Below are positions 8,925 through 16,545 of a DNA stretch of 39,662 bases, piece by piece; the stretch's first letter is position 1, and each line of letters opens with the position of its first letter. Under the pieces are notes generated by a model. That model did not search any database. It worked only from the letters and a program-made list of their open reading frames with translations, and was not told where the DNA came from. The position numbers were made by a program, and so were the translations under genes. This stretch comes from Legionellales bacterium RIFCSPHIGHO2_12_FULL_37_14. GTDB lineage: Bacteria; Pseudomonadota; Gammaproteobacteria; Legionellales; Legionellaceae. Location of the stretch: contig MHBC01000002.1 in assembly GCA_001804735.1 (NCBI GenBank), positions 1 to 39,662 on the forward strand, given 5' to 3'.

Positions 8925-9382
8925 TAACTTCTCCCAGAACTGCCAAACCCACCCTCTCCACGAGAGGTTAAGGCAAACTCGGCAACTTGCTGAAAATTAA
9001 CTTGGGCAACAGGAATAAACACCATCTGAGCAATTCTGTCTCCTGGGTTAATTGTAAAATGATCTCCCCCTCTATTCCAACATGAAATTTTAATTTCTCC
9101 TTGATAATCAGAATCAATTAAACCAACTAAATTACCTAAGACAATCCCATTTTTATGGCCAAGCCCTGAACGCGGCAAAATAACAGCCGCCATATCATGA
9201 CTTTGCATATGCATGGCAAAACCAGTAGGAATAAGGTTTGTCTCATTAGGAGCAAGTTGTAAAGGTTCATCTATACAAGCTCTTAAATCAAGCCCAGCAG
9301 AACCTTTAGTTGCATAACTTGGTAAAGGAATACTAACGCCTAATTTGGGATTTAGAATTTTAAATTGTACTTCGAGTTCCAT
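8924..9382 (-). CDS. dut: Deoxyuridine triphosphatase
   Basis: Hydrolyses dUTP to dUMP and pyrophosphate, keeping uracil out of DNA and supplying dTMP synthesis. The 152-residue trimeric dUTPase has its five motifs in order: AGLDLRA (29-35), [10 protein letters not shown] (about 71-80), [11 protein letters not shown] with the catalytic Asp, GDRIAQMVF, and the flexible C-terminal [10 protein letters not shown] that closes over the active site. ATG 9382 has an AGG ribosome site eight bases upstream. It shares one base with algC downstream. In many gammaproteobacteria it follows coaBC directly; here a 260-bp inverted-repeat element separates the two, and dut seems to have its own promoter. Confidence 0.96.
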   Translation of the reverse strand: MELEVQFKILNPKLGVSIPLPSYATKGSAGLDLRACIDEPLQLAPNETNLIPTGFAMHMQSHDMAAVILPRSGLGHKNGIVLGNLVGLIDSDYQGEIKISCWNRGGDHFTINPGDRIAQMVFIPVAQVNFQQVAEFALTSRGEGGFGSSGRS

Positions 9383-9409
9383 AACTCTTACCTAAATTTG
9401 AAAAAGCAT

Positions 9410-9438
9410 ATTTTGACTAGATATGTTTGATTTGACAA
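9410..9438 (-). promoter_or_regulatory. Possible dut-algC promoter
   Basis: On the minus strand TTGTCA (9433-9438) is followed after 17 bases by CAAAAT (9410-9415), 27 bases before the dut ATG. It lies on the dut side of the inverted-repeat element, so dut-algC may be independent of coaBC transcription. Confidence 0.4.
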
Positions 9439-9493
9439 CTTATTTTCTCTGTACGTAAGGGCGAGCTAAGCAGGGCGTGATTGAAAGTGTCAG

Positions 9494-9751
9494 TTTTTAG
9501 CAAATTTTGAGTTACGACTAAAAAACCGCACGCCACTGCGTTGGGCTCGGGCTCGCACGCGTTTACGTGAATGTCCAGCTATCGCTGGTGTTTATTTTAA
9601 TTGCTACGGGCGCATCACAAAAGCATAGGGATATAAAGAACAGATCATTATTTTGTCGCGACAGCGACTCCTTACCGTAAACGCGTGCGAGCCCGAGCCC
9701 AACGCAGTGGCGTGCGGTTTTTTTTAGTCGTAACTCAAAATTTGATAAAAA
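9494..9751. repeat. MITE-like element with very long terminal inverted repeats
   Basis: This fills most of the 383-base gap between dut and coaBC. The core arms at 9501-9567 and 9676-9744 are perfect inverted copies except that a run of 6 A on the left faces 8 T on the right. After one G/A mismatch the pairing extends outward by six bases to 9494 and 9751. The inner parts of the arms (near 9525-9567 and 9676-9720) are much GC-richer than their surroundings. The 108-base centre holds a small hairpin (CCAGC-TATC-GCTGG) and no open reading frame of note. No target-site duplication is evident. It could be a non-autonomous mobile element or a large structured repeat. Transcribed, it would form a 67-bp hairpin between two housekeeping genes. 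Confidence 0.8.
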
Positions 9752-9765
9752 AGGATTGTCTAGCT

Positions 9766-10992
9766 TTATAGCTCGGCTGCCTGGTCGGCTGATATCAGCT
9801 TACGCGATATTTTTTCACTTATAAATTGCATAATCCTTGCTGCAAGGTGAACTTTATGCATTTTTTCAATAGCTATAGTTTCATTTTTAGTAACTAAAGT
9901 GATGCTATGGTAATCTGCATTAAAGCCAACATTTTCTCCTACTTGATTAGCAATTATTAGATTTGCGTTTTTAGATATTAATTTTTCTTTGGCAAATTGG
10001 AGAAGATTATTAGTTTCAGCAGCAAAACCTGCAACAAAGAGGGGTAATTTAGATTCAGCAACGTATTTTAAAATATCCGCGGTTTGCGTAAGCTTAAGCG
10101 TTAGCTTGGGAGTTTTTTTAAGTTTCAGGGGGTAGTGCGTTGCGCTTTTATAATCACTAACTGCCGCACATCCTATGAAAATACAATCTTTACATATATG
10201 TTTTTTAACTGCTTGCAGCATATCAGCCGCGCTTTCTACTTGAATAAACTTTACAAAAGGCGGGGCAGTTAGGGAGCTTGGGCCCGAGATTAAAGTTACT
10301 TTAGCTCCTGCAACGTAAGCTGCGTAAGCGAGTGCATAACCCATTTTACCAGAGCTCTCATTGGTTAGATAACGCACGCTATCAATCCTTTCTTTAGTAG
10401 GGCCTGCTGTTATTATACAAGTCTTACCTGGTAAAATATTACGTATTTGATAAAGACGTAAGATCTGCAAAATATGCGTTATGTCACATAAACGCCCAAT
10501 GCCAACCTCCCCACACGCAGCTTCGCCATTAAGAGGTTCAATAATAAATACATCACGTTGGATAAGCTTAGAAACATTCTCTTGTGTAACCTTATTAGCC
10601 CACATGCTATGGTTCATAGCAGGACAAAGTATAAACGGTTTTTCCACAATAAGCGCCATGGTGGTTAATAAATCGTCAGCAAAACCTGCAGCCAATTTAG
10701 CAATTAAATTAGCCGTAGCAGGGGCAATTAGCAAGACATCTGCCCATCTAGCAAGATCAATATGCGTCATGCCATTACCAGCTTCAGCATCCCATAAAGA
10801 TGTATATACAGGATTTTTACTTAAGGCCTGAAAAGTAAGTGGAGAAACAAAGCGAGTTGCCTCTTCAGTCATAACAACCTTAACGTTTGCACCAAGTTTT
10901 GTAAGCTCTCTTACTAAGTAAGCAACTTTATAAGCTGCAATACCACCTGATATACCAATTAGAATGTTTTGCTTAAGAAAGTCTTGCGGCAT
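9766..10992 (-). CDS. coaBC: Bifunctional phosphopantothenoylcysteine decarboxylase/synthetase
   Basis: Two consecutive steps of coenzyme A synthesis: CTP-dependent coupling of 4'-phosphopantothenate with cysteine (CoaB), then FMN-dependent decarboxylation (CoaC). The CoaC half has GISGGIAAYK, the catalytic-His region MTHIDLARWADVLLIAPATA, PAMNHSMW and the Cys flap EAACGEVGIGRL. The CoaB half has ITAGPTKERIDSVRYLTNESSGKMG. The frame is open to an ATG at 11040, but a good promoter (-10 at 11024-11029) overlaps that extension and family members start just before the GISGG strand, so ATG 10992 (408 residues) is preferred. No strong ribosome site is seen. It lies upstream of dut-algC on the same strand, separated by the inverted-repeat element. 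Confidence 0.93.
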   Translation of the reverse strand: MPQDFLKQNILIGISGGIAAYKVAYLVRELTKLGANVKVVMTEEATRFVSPLTFQALSKNPVYTSLWDAEAGNGMTHIDLARWADVLLIAPATANLIAKLAAGFADDLLTTMALIVEKPFILCPAMNHSMWANKVTQENVSKLIQRDVFIIEPLNGEAACGEVGIGRLCDITHILQILRLYQIRNILPGKTCIITAGPTKERIDSVRYLTNESSGKMGYALAYAAYVAGAKVTLISGPSSLTAPPFVKFIQVESAADMLQAVKKHICKDCIFIGCAAVSDYKSATHYPLKLKKTPKLTLKLTQTADILKYVAESKLPLFVAGFAAETNNLLQFAKEKLISKNANLIIANQVGENVGFNADYHSITLVTKNETIAIEKMHKVHLAARIMQFISEKISRKLISADQAAEL

Positions 10993-11023
10993 TTTGCCAT
11001 CGAGGGTTAGCTGAAATGTATCT

Positions 11024-11052
11024 AGTATATAATCAGGCATAAATTTTGTAAA
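11024..11052 (-). promoter_or_regulatory. coaBC promoter
   Basis: On the minus strand TTTACA (11047-11052) and TATACT (11024-11029) are spaced by 17 bases. The expected transcription start lies downstream of the upper ATG at 11040, which decides for the coaBC start at 10992. Confidence 0.6.
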
Positions 11053-11092
11053 TTGATGATATTTGATCTAATAAGTAACCTTCTTAAGCATT

Positions 11093-13096
11093 TCACATAC
11101 ATTTATCAGCAGGATTAGGTGTTTCTTTTCCATCTAACTTAGCTAGATTATCCTGAAGATTTTGCGTTTTTCTAATATCTTGGCGCAAAAGACTCAGCTT
11201 ATTTAAGCCAGCAATAACACTTCCATGTAAATAAGTATCACAAGTTACAATTTTTAATACTTTTAGCATGCCGCGCAAAAAACACTCTGCAGCTCTTATA
11301 AGAAATTCAAATTTAGATTTTGGCATATTGGCCAATACATTATTGTAGGCAACCACTTCCGCTATATTAACAATAGGCTTATTATCCTCAGGCGCTATTT
11401 TATACTCATAAAGCGCCATGCTGCGACCTAAAATTTCTAATAGCTGACATTTTTCCTTATGTGAACGTTTAATTGTAGAATGGGTTTTTTCTTCAGCTGT
11501 ACTTTCAGTTGTTAGCTTCCAGCTTATTTCTGCAATAATCTCTTGCATAAGTTTTTTCTGCTCACTATCAGGGGTTGCACTTACCCTTGCAGCAGCGGTT
11601 TGTAAGCGTTGTTTGAGGACATCATCTACGCGCTCTTTAGGGCAATTCATATCGCGCCAAAGGATTAACCAAGATTTTTCAGGATCTTGCGCTAATTCAG
11701 TAATATGCGTATTCACATACTCATTAGCCGCATTCCAAATTCTATTAATATGGTGGTTTAAACCACGACCTTTAACGTAAAGACAAGCCCCATGTAGTCC
11801 TGTTTCAAATTCTGCGCGACTCATAGGGATATTGCCTTGCTCGAATGAGCGCATAAGGTTATACCAACAAGAAGCAACGCCACCTCTATCAATGGCATCT
11901 TTACAGCTCATATTAAAACCAGCAGGATTTAGATTTTCTAAAATATATTTAGGTAACTCATAGTTAATAAAATGAAACCACATAGCCTGTTTTTGCGCGG
12001 GTGACAACTTATAATCATCTTTATCATCAGCTATTTTTGCTAACCCCACGGCTTGTTGACTGTTTTCTAATAACTTTCTTAGCTCTTCTTCTTGATCTTT
12101 TCCGGCAAAAATTTTATTGCGTATATCAGCACTAATATGAAAATCCCTTATGGCATCAGCATTAGATGCCGCATTTTCCATGGCAATATTTAGCATTTCT
12201 GCAAAAGCTGCTTGCATACTTATAGATGAAGTAGTATCAGTGTAGAGCTTATTAGCCATTAAACCTTCATCCGCGGGCAGAGTAATTATTGCAGTATTTT
12301 TATGGCTAGCTTCTAACTGATTAAGAGCTACTGTCATAGCACACTCTTTCTTTTTTTCCCCCATTAATGCTTCGCTTAGTTTTTGCATTTTTTTATACTT
12401 ACGCTCTGTGTACGGTAAGAAGTTAAAATATACATGGGATATTCCGCTAGCATTTTGCGGCTTTTGGGTTTGTAAAAAGGCTTTAAATGTGTTTCTAACT
12501 ACAGCATTGCCCCCAAGGCGTCTAGCTTGGGTGGGCATACGATATTCAACTTGAGAAGTATTATCTTTGTTCCAGTTATATTTACGAATAGTTGGTAGAC
12601 CCCCTGCAACAAAATTCTTGTCGATAACTGCAGCAAACCTTGCCTTACCCTTACCTGCTGTTAGAGGAGAGTGCGCATCATGGGGCGAAGGTGCGCTCAC
12701 TAATTCTCTTAATTTTCCTTCATGATGGCTTGCGCCTGGGCTATGTAAATGCACCGCTTCCAATAGCAAGCTTCCGGTAGTAGGTAAAATACTATTATCA
12801 TTGGCGTATAACTTTTTAATTAGTGAAGCAAGATTATAAGATGGTATATTTTCATCTTGCGCTAGATAATTTTCTATAATTTTTACAAGATAGGCGTAAG
12901 CCTTACCATAAGAGTATTCTTCATAGTACCTATCTAATTTAAATGGGAGTTTTCTTAATAATTTTATATCTTCGCTTATATTTGGATCTTCCTTTATCCA
13001 TTCATCTATTTCTTCTTTTAAATTACGCAAAAAATCATAAGCATTTTTATTATGCAAATCCCCACTTGCATGTTTTCTCTTTAAGCACTTTTTCAT
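11093..13096 (-). CDS. Large protein with a CX5R phosphatase-like motif; candidate effector
   Basis: Not assigned to a known family. The most telling stretch is FNMSCKDAIDRGGVASCWYN: CKDAIDR (Cys at 11903-11905, Arg at 11885-11887) fits the Cys-X5-Arg signature of cysteine phosphatases. Its Lys/Asp pattern (C-K-x-x-x-D-R) recalls phosphoinositide phosphatases such as SopB and Legionella SidF/SidP. The rest is mostly helical: a charged N-terminus, a low-complexity stretch near residues 120-155 (GASHHEGKL, SAPSPHDAHSPL), a long middle region, and a C-terminal Leu/Lys/Gln helix. No signal peptide or clear membrane segment is seen. The frame is open to TTG 13111; ATG 13096 (667 residues) gives the natural MKKCLKRKH start. 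No operon partner is apparent. Phosphatase activity and secretion are hypotheses. Confidence 0.6.
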   Translation of the reverse strand: MKKCLKRKHASGDLHNKNAYDFLRNLKEEIDEWIKEDPNISEDIKLLRKLPFKLDRYYEEYSYGKAYAYLVKIIENYLAQDENIPSYNLASLIKKLYANDNSILPTTGSLLLEAVHLHSPGASHHEGKLRELVSAPSPHDAHSPLTAGKGKARFAAVIDKNFVAGGLPTIRKYNWNKDNTSQVEYRMPTQARRLGGNAVVRNTFKAFLQTQKPQNASGISHVYFNFLPYTERKYKKMQKLSEALMGEKKKECAMTVALNQLEASHKNTAIITLPADEGLMANKLYTDTTSSISMQAAFAEMLNIAMENAASNADAIRDFHISADIRNKIFAGKDQEEELRKLLENSQQAVGLAKIADDKDDYKLSPAQKQAMWFHFINYELPKYILENLNPAGFNMSCKDAIDRGGVASCWYNLMRSFEQGNIPMSRAEFETGLHGACLYVKGRGLNHHINRIWNAANEYVNTHITELAQDPEKSWLILWRDMNCPKERVDDVLKQRLQTAAARVSATPDSEQKKLMQEIIAEISWKLTTESTAEEKTHSTIKRSHKEKCQLLEILGRSMALYEYKIAPEDNKPIVNIAEVVAYNNVLANMPKSKFEFLIRAAECFLRGMLKVLKIVTCDTYLHGSVIAGLNKLSLLRQDIRKTQNLQDNLAKLDGKETPNPADKCM

Positions 13097-13182
13097 GGCC
13101 GCAAATATCAACAGTTAGTTATTTGTATATGTATATTGTAACATTAATAATCATAAAATAAAATACTTATAACTCTGAAATA

Positions 13183-13211
13183 TTGATCTATTATGGTTTT
13201 TCTACTAAAAT
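13183..13211 (+). promoter_or_regulatory. Promoter of the Phd/VapC operon
   Basis: TTGATC (13183-13188) and TAAAAT (13206-13211) are 17 bases apart, 32 bases before the antitoxin ATG. Arms ATGGT (13193-13197) and ACCAT (13213-13217) form an inverted repeat over the spacer and -10. Confidence 0.65.
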
Positions 13212-13215
13212 GACC

Positions 13216-13239
13216 ATAGGAATATTACTATAGGAATAT
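13216..13239. promoter_or_regulatory. Direct repeats downstream of the TA promoter, candidate operator
   Basis: ATAGGAATAT occurs twice (13216-13225 and 13230-13239), 14 bases apart, just after the -10 and directly before the antitoxin ATG at 13243. Phd/VapB antitoxins usually repress their operon from sites in this position. The second copy also supplies the AGGA ribosome site. Confidence 0.5.
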
Positions 13240-13242
13240 ATT

Positions 13243-13485
13243 ATGAACAAAGTAACATCCAACTGCATCCCTGCCGGTATTTTTAAAGCCCAATGCTTAC
13301 ATCTAATGAACGAGGTTAATAAAACAAAAAGGCCAATTACTATTACCAAACATGGGGTAGCAGTTGCTCAATTAATACCAATAGATACAACGCCGCGCTC
13401 AATTTTCGGCGCATTACGTAACTCAGTAACGATTACAAAAGATATTATTGCCCCCATTGATGATCCATGGAATGCCGATGAATAA
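13243..13485 (+). CDS. Phd/YefM-family antitoxin
   Basis: An 80-residue antitoxin. The N-terminal DNA-binding and dimerisation domain (about residues 8-50: IPAGIFKAQCLHLMNEVN, then RPITITKHGVAVAQLIPI) carries the prevent-host-death pattern K-R-P-I-x-I-T-K-H-G-x-x-V-A-x-L. The acidic C-terminal tail (DIIAPIDDPWNADE) is the expected toxin-binding segment. An AGGA ribosome site lies upstream of ATG 13243. The following PIN-domain toxin overlaps it by eight bases (ATGAATAA), so the two are translationally coupled. By family behaviour it inhibits the toxin and represses the operon with it; the promoter region has suitable repeats. Confidence 0.88.
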   Translation: MNKVTSNCIPAGIFKAQCLHLMNEVNKTKRPITITKHGVAVAQLIPIDTTPRSIFGALRNSVTITKDIIAPIDDPWNADE

Positions 13486-13888
13486 AATATTACTGGATAC
13501 TCATGTTTGGATTTGGTTATTAAATGGCGATTCAACCTTAGAAAAGACAACTATTAATCACATCGATAAAACTCTCCAACAAGGTGAGGTATGGATTTCT
13601 GCTATTTCTTTATGGGAGCTTGGTATGTTAGAGGTTAAAAAACGTATTACTCTAAATATGCCGTGTCTTGAGTGGATCCAAAACTCTCTTAAACTAGGAC
13701 TACAAATAACCCCCCTTACTCCCCAAATTGCCATTGAAAGCTGTAATTTGCCCGAATACTCTCAAGGAGATCCTGCGGATCGAATAATTATCGCAACAGC
13801 ACGCCACCACGCGCTAACAATTATGAGCCGCGATGAGCATATTTTATCTTATGGACGTAAAAAACATGTTTCTATAGTGAAGGTATAG
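13478..13888 (+). CDS. vapC: VapC-like PIN-domain ribonuclease toxin
   Basis: A 136-residue PIN-domain toxin expected to cut RNA (tRNA or rRNA in known VapCs) using Mg2+. The acidic residues are in place: Asp7 in LLDTHVWIW, Glu47 in SAISLWELGML, Asp98/Asp101 in GDPADRIIIATA and Asp119 in MSRDEHIL. The LLDTHVWIWLLNGD opening and the DPADRIIIATA block are typical of VapC partners of Phd-type antitoxins. The frame is open from 13448, but ATG 13478 matches the family start and overlaps the antitoxin stop by eight bases. The 3' end overlaps the convergent MORN-like gene by 17 bases. The pair sits between two large candidate effector genes and looks intact. Confidence 0.9.
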   Translation: MNKILLDTHVWIWLLNGDSTLEKTTINHIDKTLQQGEVWISAISLWELGMLEVKKRITLNMPCLEWIQNSLKLGLQITPLTPQIAIESCNLPEYSQGDPADRIIIATARHHALTIMSRDEHILSYGRKKHVSIVKV

Positions 13889-16511
13889 ATGGCGTAGTTG
13901 TGCTTTTGCTTGGCGAAATGGCTGTCTCCTTAGGAAAATAAAATGCAAACGGATTTTGGATTAAACTTTGTGCATCTTGGCATCTAATAGCAGTATCTTT
14001 ATGCTCTTTTTCCCACTCAGCAAGAGGGATGATTTCGCGCTTAGTTACCTCTTTGTTTTCTATTGTTTCAATACATACTTGTTGTCTAATTAATGACACA
14101 GTAGTGCTAGTCCCATTAACTAACTCGAAGCAAAAATAGCCTAATTCATGATTAAATCTTGGGTGATGCGCCCATTTAAACACTCCTGTTTGCATAAAAG
14201 CAGTATAAATAGATTGATTCTTTATAGCATCGGCGCGGACGTTTCCCGTAAACATTTCTCCTGTCTTGGGATATGATTCTGTCTTTAGACTATGGGCAAA
14301 AGTAAATTGACTTTTATCCCGCGGAATATCAAGAAAGCTCATCTCGTAACCTAAAGAGCTAACCAAATACGTTTTATCTACTTTATGTAATTGATCATAT
14401 GAATCAGAATATACATAGGAGCTATCTGTATATCTTTGAGTGCAACTAGTTGATGAATTAGCGCTAGAACAGGATTTGTCTTCTTGCTGCATAGAGTCGC
14501 CAGTACTATTGTCTGTACTATCTTCATGCGCTGCTGTTGCGAAGATTTTTGCTATAGGTTTAACTTTCTTGTGCCCTGGCGATTTTTTCTGCTGTTTAGT
14601 TTCTTCTAGCTGACTTCTAGCTTCACGTTGAGATTCTAGGGCTTCTTGTTTAGCTTTATGTTTTTCGTGCTTTCTTTTTGCATTAGCAGCTTTGCCAGCT
14701 TTTGCTTTATCGTCTTCTGCTAGCAATTCACTAACTAAGGCAGCTTGAATATCTTTAGAGATAATAAATTTTTGCGCATCATTAGAGGCAAACAGATCTG
14801 CTTCAATTAACTCAAATTGTCTTTTGGCTCTTTCTTCTAAATTTACTAGCTCTCTGTCTTTAAGCTTTTTATCAGAAGGAGTAAAGGTAAAATCTCCTTC
14901 TTTTTCTCTTGTAAGCCGCCAAAAGTTTATAATTTTACCGTCATCAACGGAAAATTGTTCAATACTTTTTATAACTTTATTTTCATCAAAGCTTATATTG
15001 AAGGCAAGTTTAGATGTACAAACACCTTCCTTATAACCACTGCGCCAACAGCCAATTTTTTCTTGCAAATTAAATTGATAAAACACTCCTTTAGGGTCGT
15101 CCAACTTGTCTACCTCTAGAGAACGATAGCCCTTCCACCTTCCTTGATACCTTTGTATTTTGTCAGGAAAATTAAGAACTAAACTGCCACTAACCAAACG
15201 GTCTTCGTCAAATATTCCCGTGGCAATTTCAACGAGCTTCCCCTCAAAAAACACCTCGCGCGAACATATTTGCTTATGCTCCCCACTATGCAGAAGCTCG
15301 TGCAAAAAATTTCCGCTTTTTAAAATATATTTATTAGGAGAATCACTAGTGCTACTTTTAATAGTCCCTCTTAATATATCATCGGTAAATACTGAAAATT
15401 CACCCGTGCAGGCTAAGGTAACTATTATATCCTTATCGAGCAGTTTTATAGTTACATCTTTATGTCCAGTATGAATGTTTGACCCTTTACCAGTTATTCT
15501 CAGTGTATAACTAACATGCTTATGTCCAATAGTTTCTCTTGAGCTTATCTTACCGCCCAGCTGTATCTTACCATCCTTGAAGGTTCCTTCTGTTAAACTA
15601 GTATGTGAAGGGGCGAAGTAATTAGTAATTTTGCCTACTCCTTCTGGGGATCCGTTGCAATAACCACCTTCATATACATAATAAAGACGTTCTTCGGGTA
15701 AACTATATTTTTCCTTAACTATATTTCTTGGCTCTTTAAAATTAGCATCAACTAATGCATGCGGAGAATAAGGAAATGATCCTATGAGGACGATTTTTAC
15801 CTTTTCTTCTCGCAGAATAATCGAGTAAGTGCCAATATATTCAGCGTCACTAGCAGATCCACAAAAGTGCAAAGATTCTTTATCTGCTATGTTTTGATCT
15901 AGTTCCATGCTTAAAATTGCGCCATTTTCAAATTTGCCTTTAATTGTAATTTTCGCTCCACTATATTCTCCACTGAGTTCGGCATAACCTTGAATTAAAC
16001 CTAAGTTGTCAATTTCTCCTTCTTGTAATTCTAGTAAGGATATATACCCGTTAACTCGCACCCTTCTAATCTCTTGGGTATTTGTAGTTTTAGAAGAAGA
16101 AAAACTAACTTGGCTAGGTACAAGACCAACCTTAGCATTTACCCAGTTGTTAGCTAAAAGAACCTCTTCAATTTCAAGAAATAAGTTAGCTACTAAAGAT
16201 TTGTCTATATAATTTACGTGCTCGCCAGAAAATGTATATTCGCTAGAATCTGCGGCTTTAGTAATAGTCCATAATGGATGATCTTGTATAGTATAAGGAC
16301 ATAGCTTTATAGACTTAAGCTTTTTATTCTCAATACTAGCGACTAAAATTGCGTCAGAGAAGTTAAGTTTTTTATCTATTTTGTTAAATATAATTTCAAC
16401 ACATTTATTATTTTTATAAATATATTTCTTACCATTAACAACTATGGGCTCTGGATTTACTTTTGGGGGGCTTTCTAACATCATTTCGTCTTGATAATTG
16501 AAAATATGCAT
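13872..16511 (-). CDS. Large protein with MORN-like repeats and coiled coil; function unknown
   Basis: An 879-residue protein not assigned to a family. Residues about 150-480 hold repeated strand-turn units with MORN-like consensus (Y-x-G-x-x-x-N-G-x-x-x-G-x-G). The best is YVYEGGYCNGSPEGVGKIT (about 278-296), with weaker ones at SGEYSGAKITIKGKFENG and IQRYQGRWKGY. Residues about 595-650 are a highly charged helix likely to form a coiled coil (KAANAKRKHEKHKAKQEAL). A Ser/Thr/Asp-rich linker (about 660-705) leads to a C-terminal domain of about 150 residues ending in a Ser/Thr/Pro tail. No signal peptide or membrane segment is seen. MORN proteins often bind membranes or lipids. It begins 34 bases after trpA on the same strand. 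Eukaryote-like architecture makes it a candidate effector; that is inference. Confidence 0.5.
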   Translation of the reverse strand: MHIFNYQDEMMLESPPKVNPEPIVVNGKKYIYKNNKCVEIIFNKIDKKLNFSDAILVASIENKKLKSIKLCPYTIQDHPLWTITKAADSSEYTFSGEHVNYIDKSLVANLFLEIEEVLLANNWVNAKVGLVPSQVSFSSSKTTNTQEIRRVRVNGYISLLELQEGEIDNLGLIQGYAELSGEYSGAKITIKGKFENGAILSMELDQNIADKESLHFCGSASDAEYIGTYSIILREEKVKIVLIGSFPYSPHALVDANFKEPRNIVKEKYSLPEERLYYVYEGGYCNGSPEGVGKITNYFAPSHTSLTEGTFKDGKIQLGGKISSRETIGHKHVSYTLRITGKGSNIHTGHKDVTIKLLDKDIIVTLACTGEFSVFTDDILRGTIKSSTSDSPNKYILKSGNFLHELLHSGEHKQICSREVFFEGKLVEIATGIFDEDRLVSGSLVLNFPDKIQRYQGRWKGYRSLEVDKLDDPKGVFYQFNLQEKIGCWRSGYKEGVCTSKLAFNISFDENKVIKSIEQFSVDDGKIINFWRLTREKEGDFTFTPSDKKLKDRELVNLEERAKRQFELIEADLFASNDAQKFIISKDIQAALVSELLAEDDKAKAGKAANAKRKHEKHKAKQEALESQREARSQLEETKQQKKSPGHKKVKPIAKIFATAAHEDSTDNSTGDSMQQEDKSCSSANSSTSCTQRYTDSSYVYSDSYDQLHKVDKTYLVSSLGYEMSFLDIPRDKSQFTFAHSLKTESYPKTGEMFTGNVRADAIKNQSIYTAFMQTGVFKWAHHPRFNHELGYFCFELVNGTSTTVSLIRQQVCIETIENKEVTKREIIPLAEWEKEHKDTAIRCQDAQSLIQNPFAFYFPKETAISPSKSTTTPSIPSL

Positions 16512-16517
16512 ATAATA

Positions 16518-16540
16518 TTGTTTTTATGCTCTAAAAACAA
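16518..16540. terminator. AT-only inverted repeat after trpA, weak terminator candidate
   Basis: TTGTTTTTA (16518-16526) and TAAAAACAA (16532-16540) are perfect arms with a 5-base loop, between the trpA stop and the next gene. The stem has one G-C pair per arm and is followed by mixed AT sequence. It may not terminate efficiently, so the MORN-like gene could receive trp readthrough. Confidence 0.3.
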
Positions 16541-16545
16541 CCTTT

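Noticed and set aside
9568-9675. A gene or small RNA inside the inverted-repeat element
   Set aside because: No start-to-stop frame with a ribosome site and no recognisable RNA fold beyond a 5-bp hairpin was seen.
10481-10831. 116-residue plus-strand frame inside coaBC
   Set aside because: Antisense shadow of a conserved gene, with no family resemblance; the same applies to other long frames opposite prfA, rpoD, trpC and the MORN-like gene.
10993-11040. Upper ATG as coaBC start
   Set aside because: The -10 at 11024-11029 lies inside this stretch, and family members begin close to the GISGG strand, so ATG 10992 was preferred.
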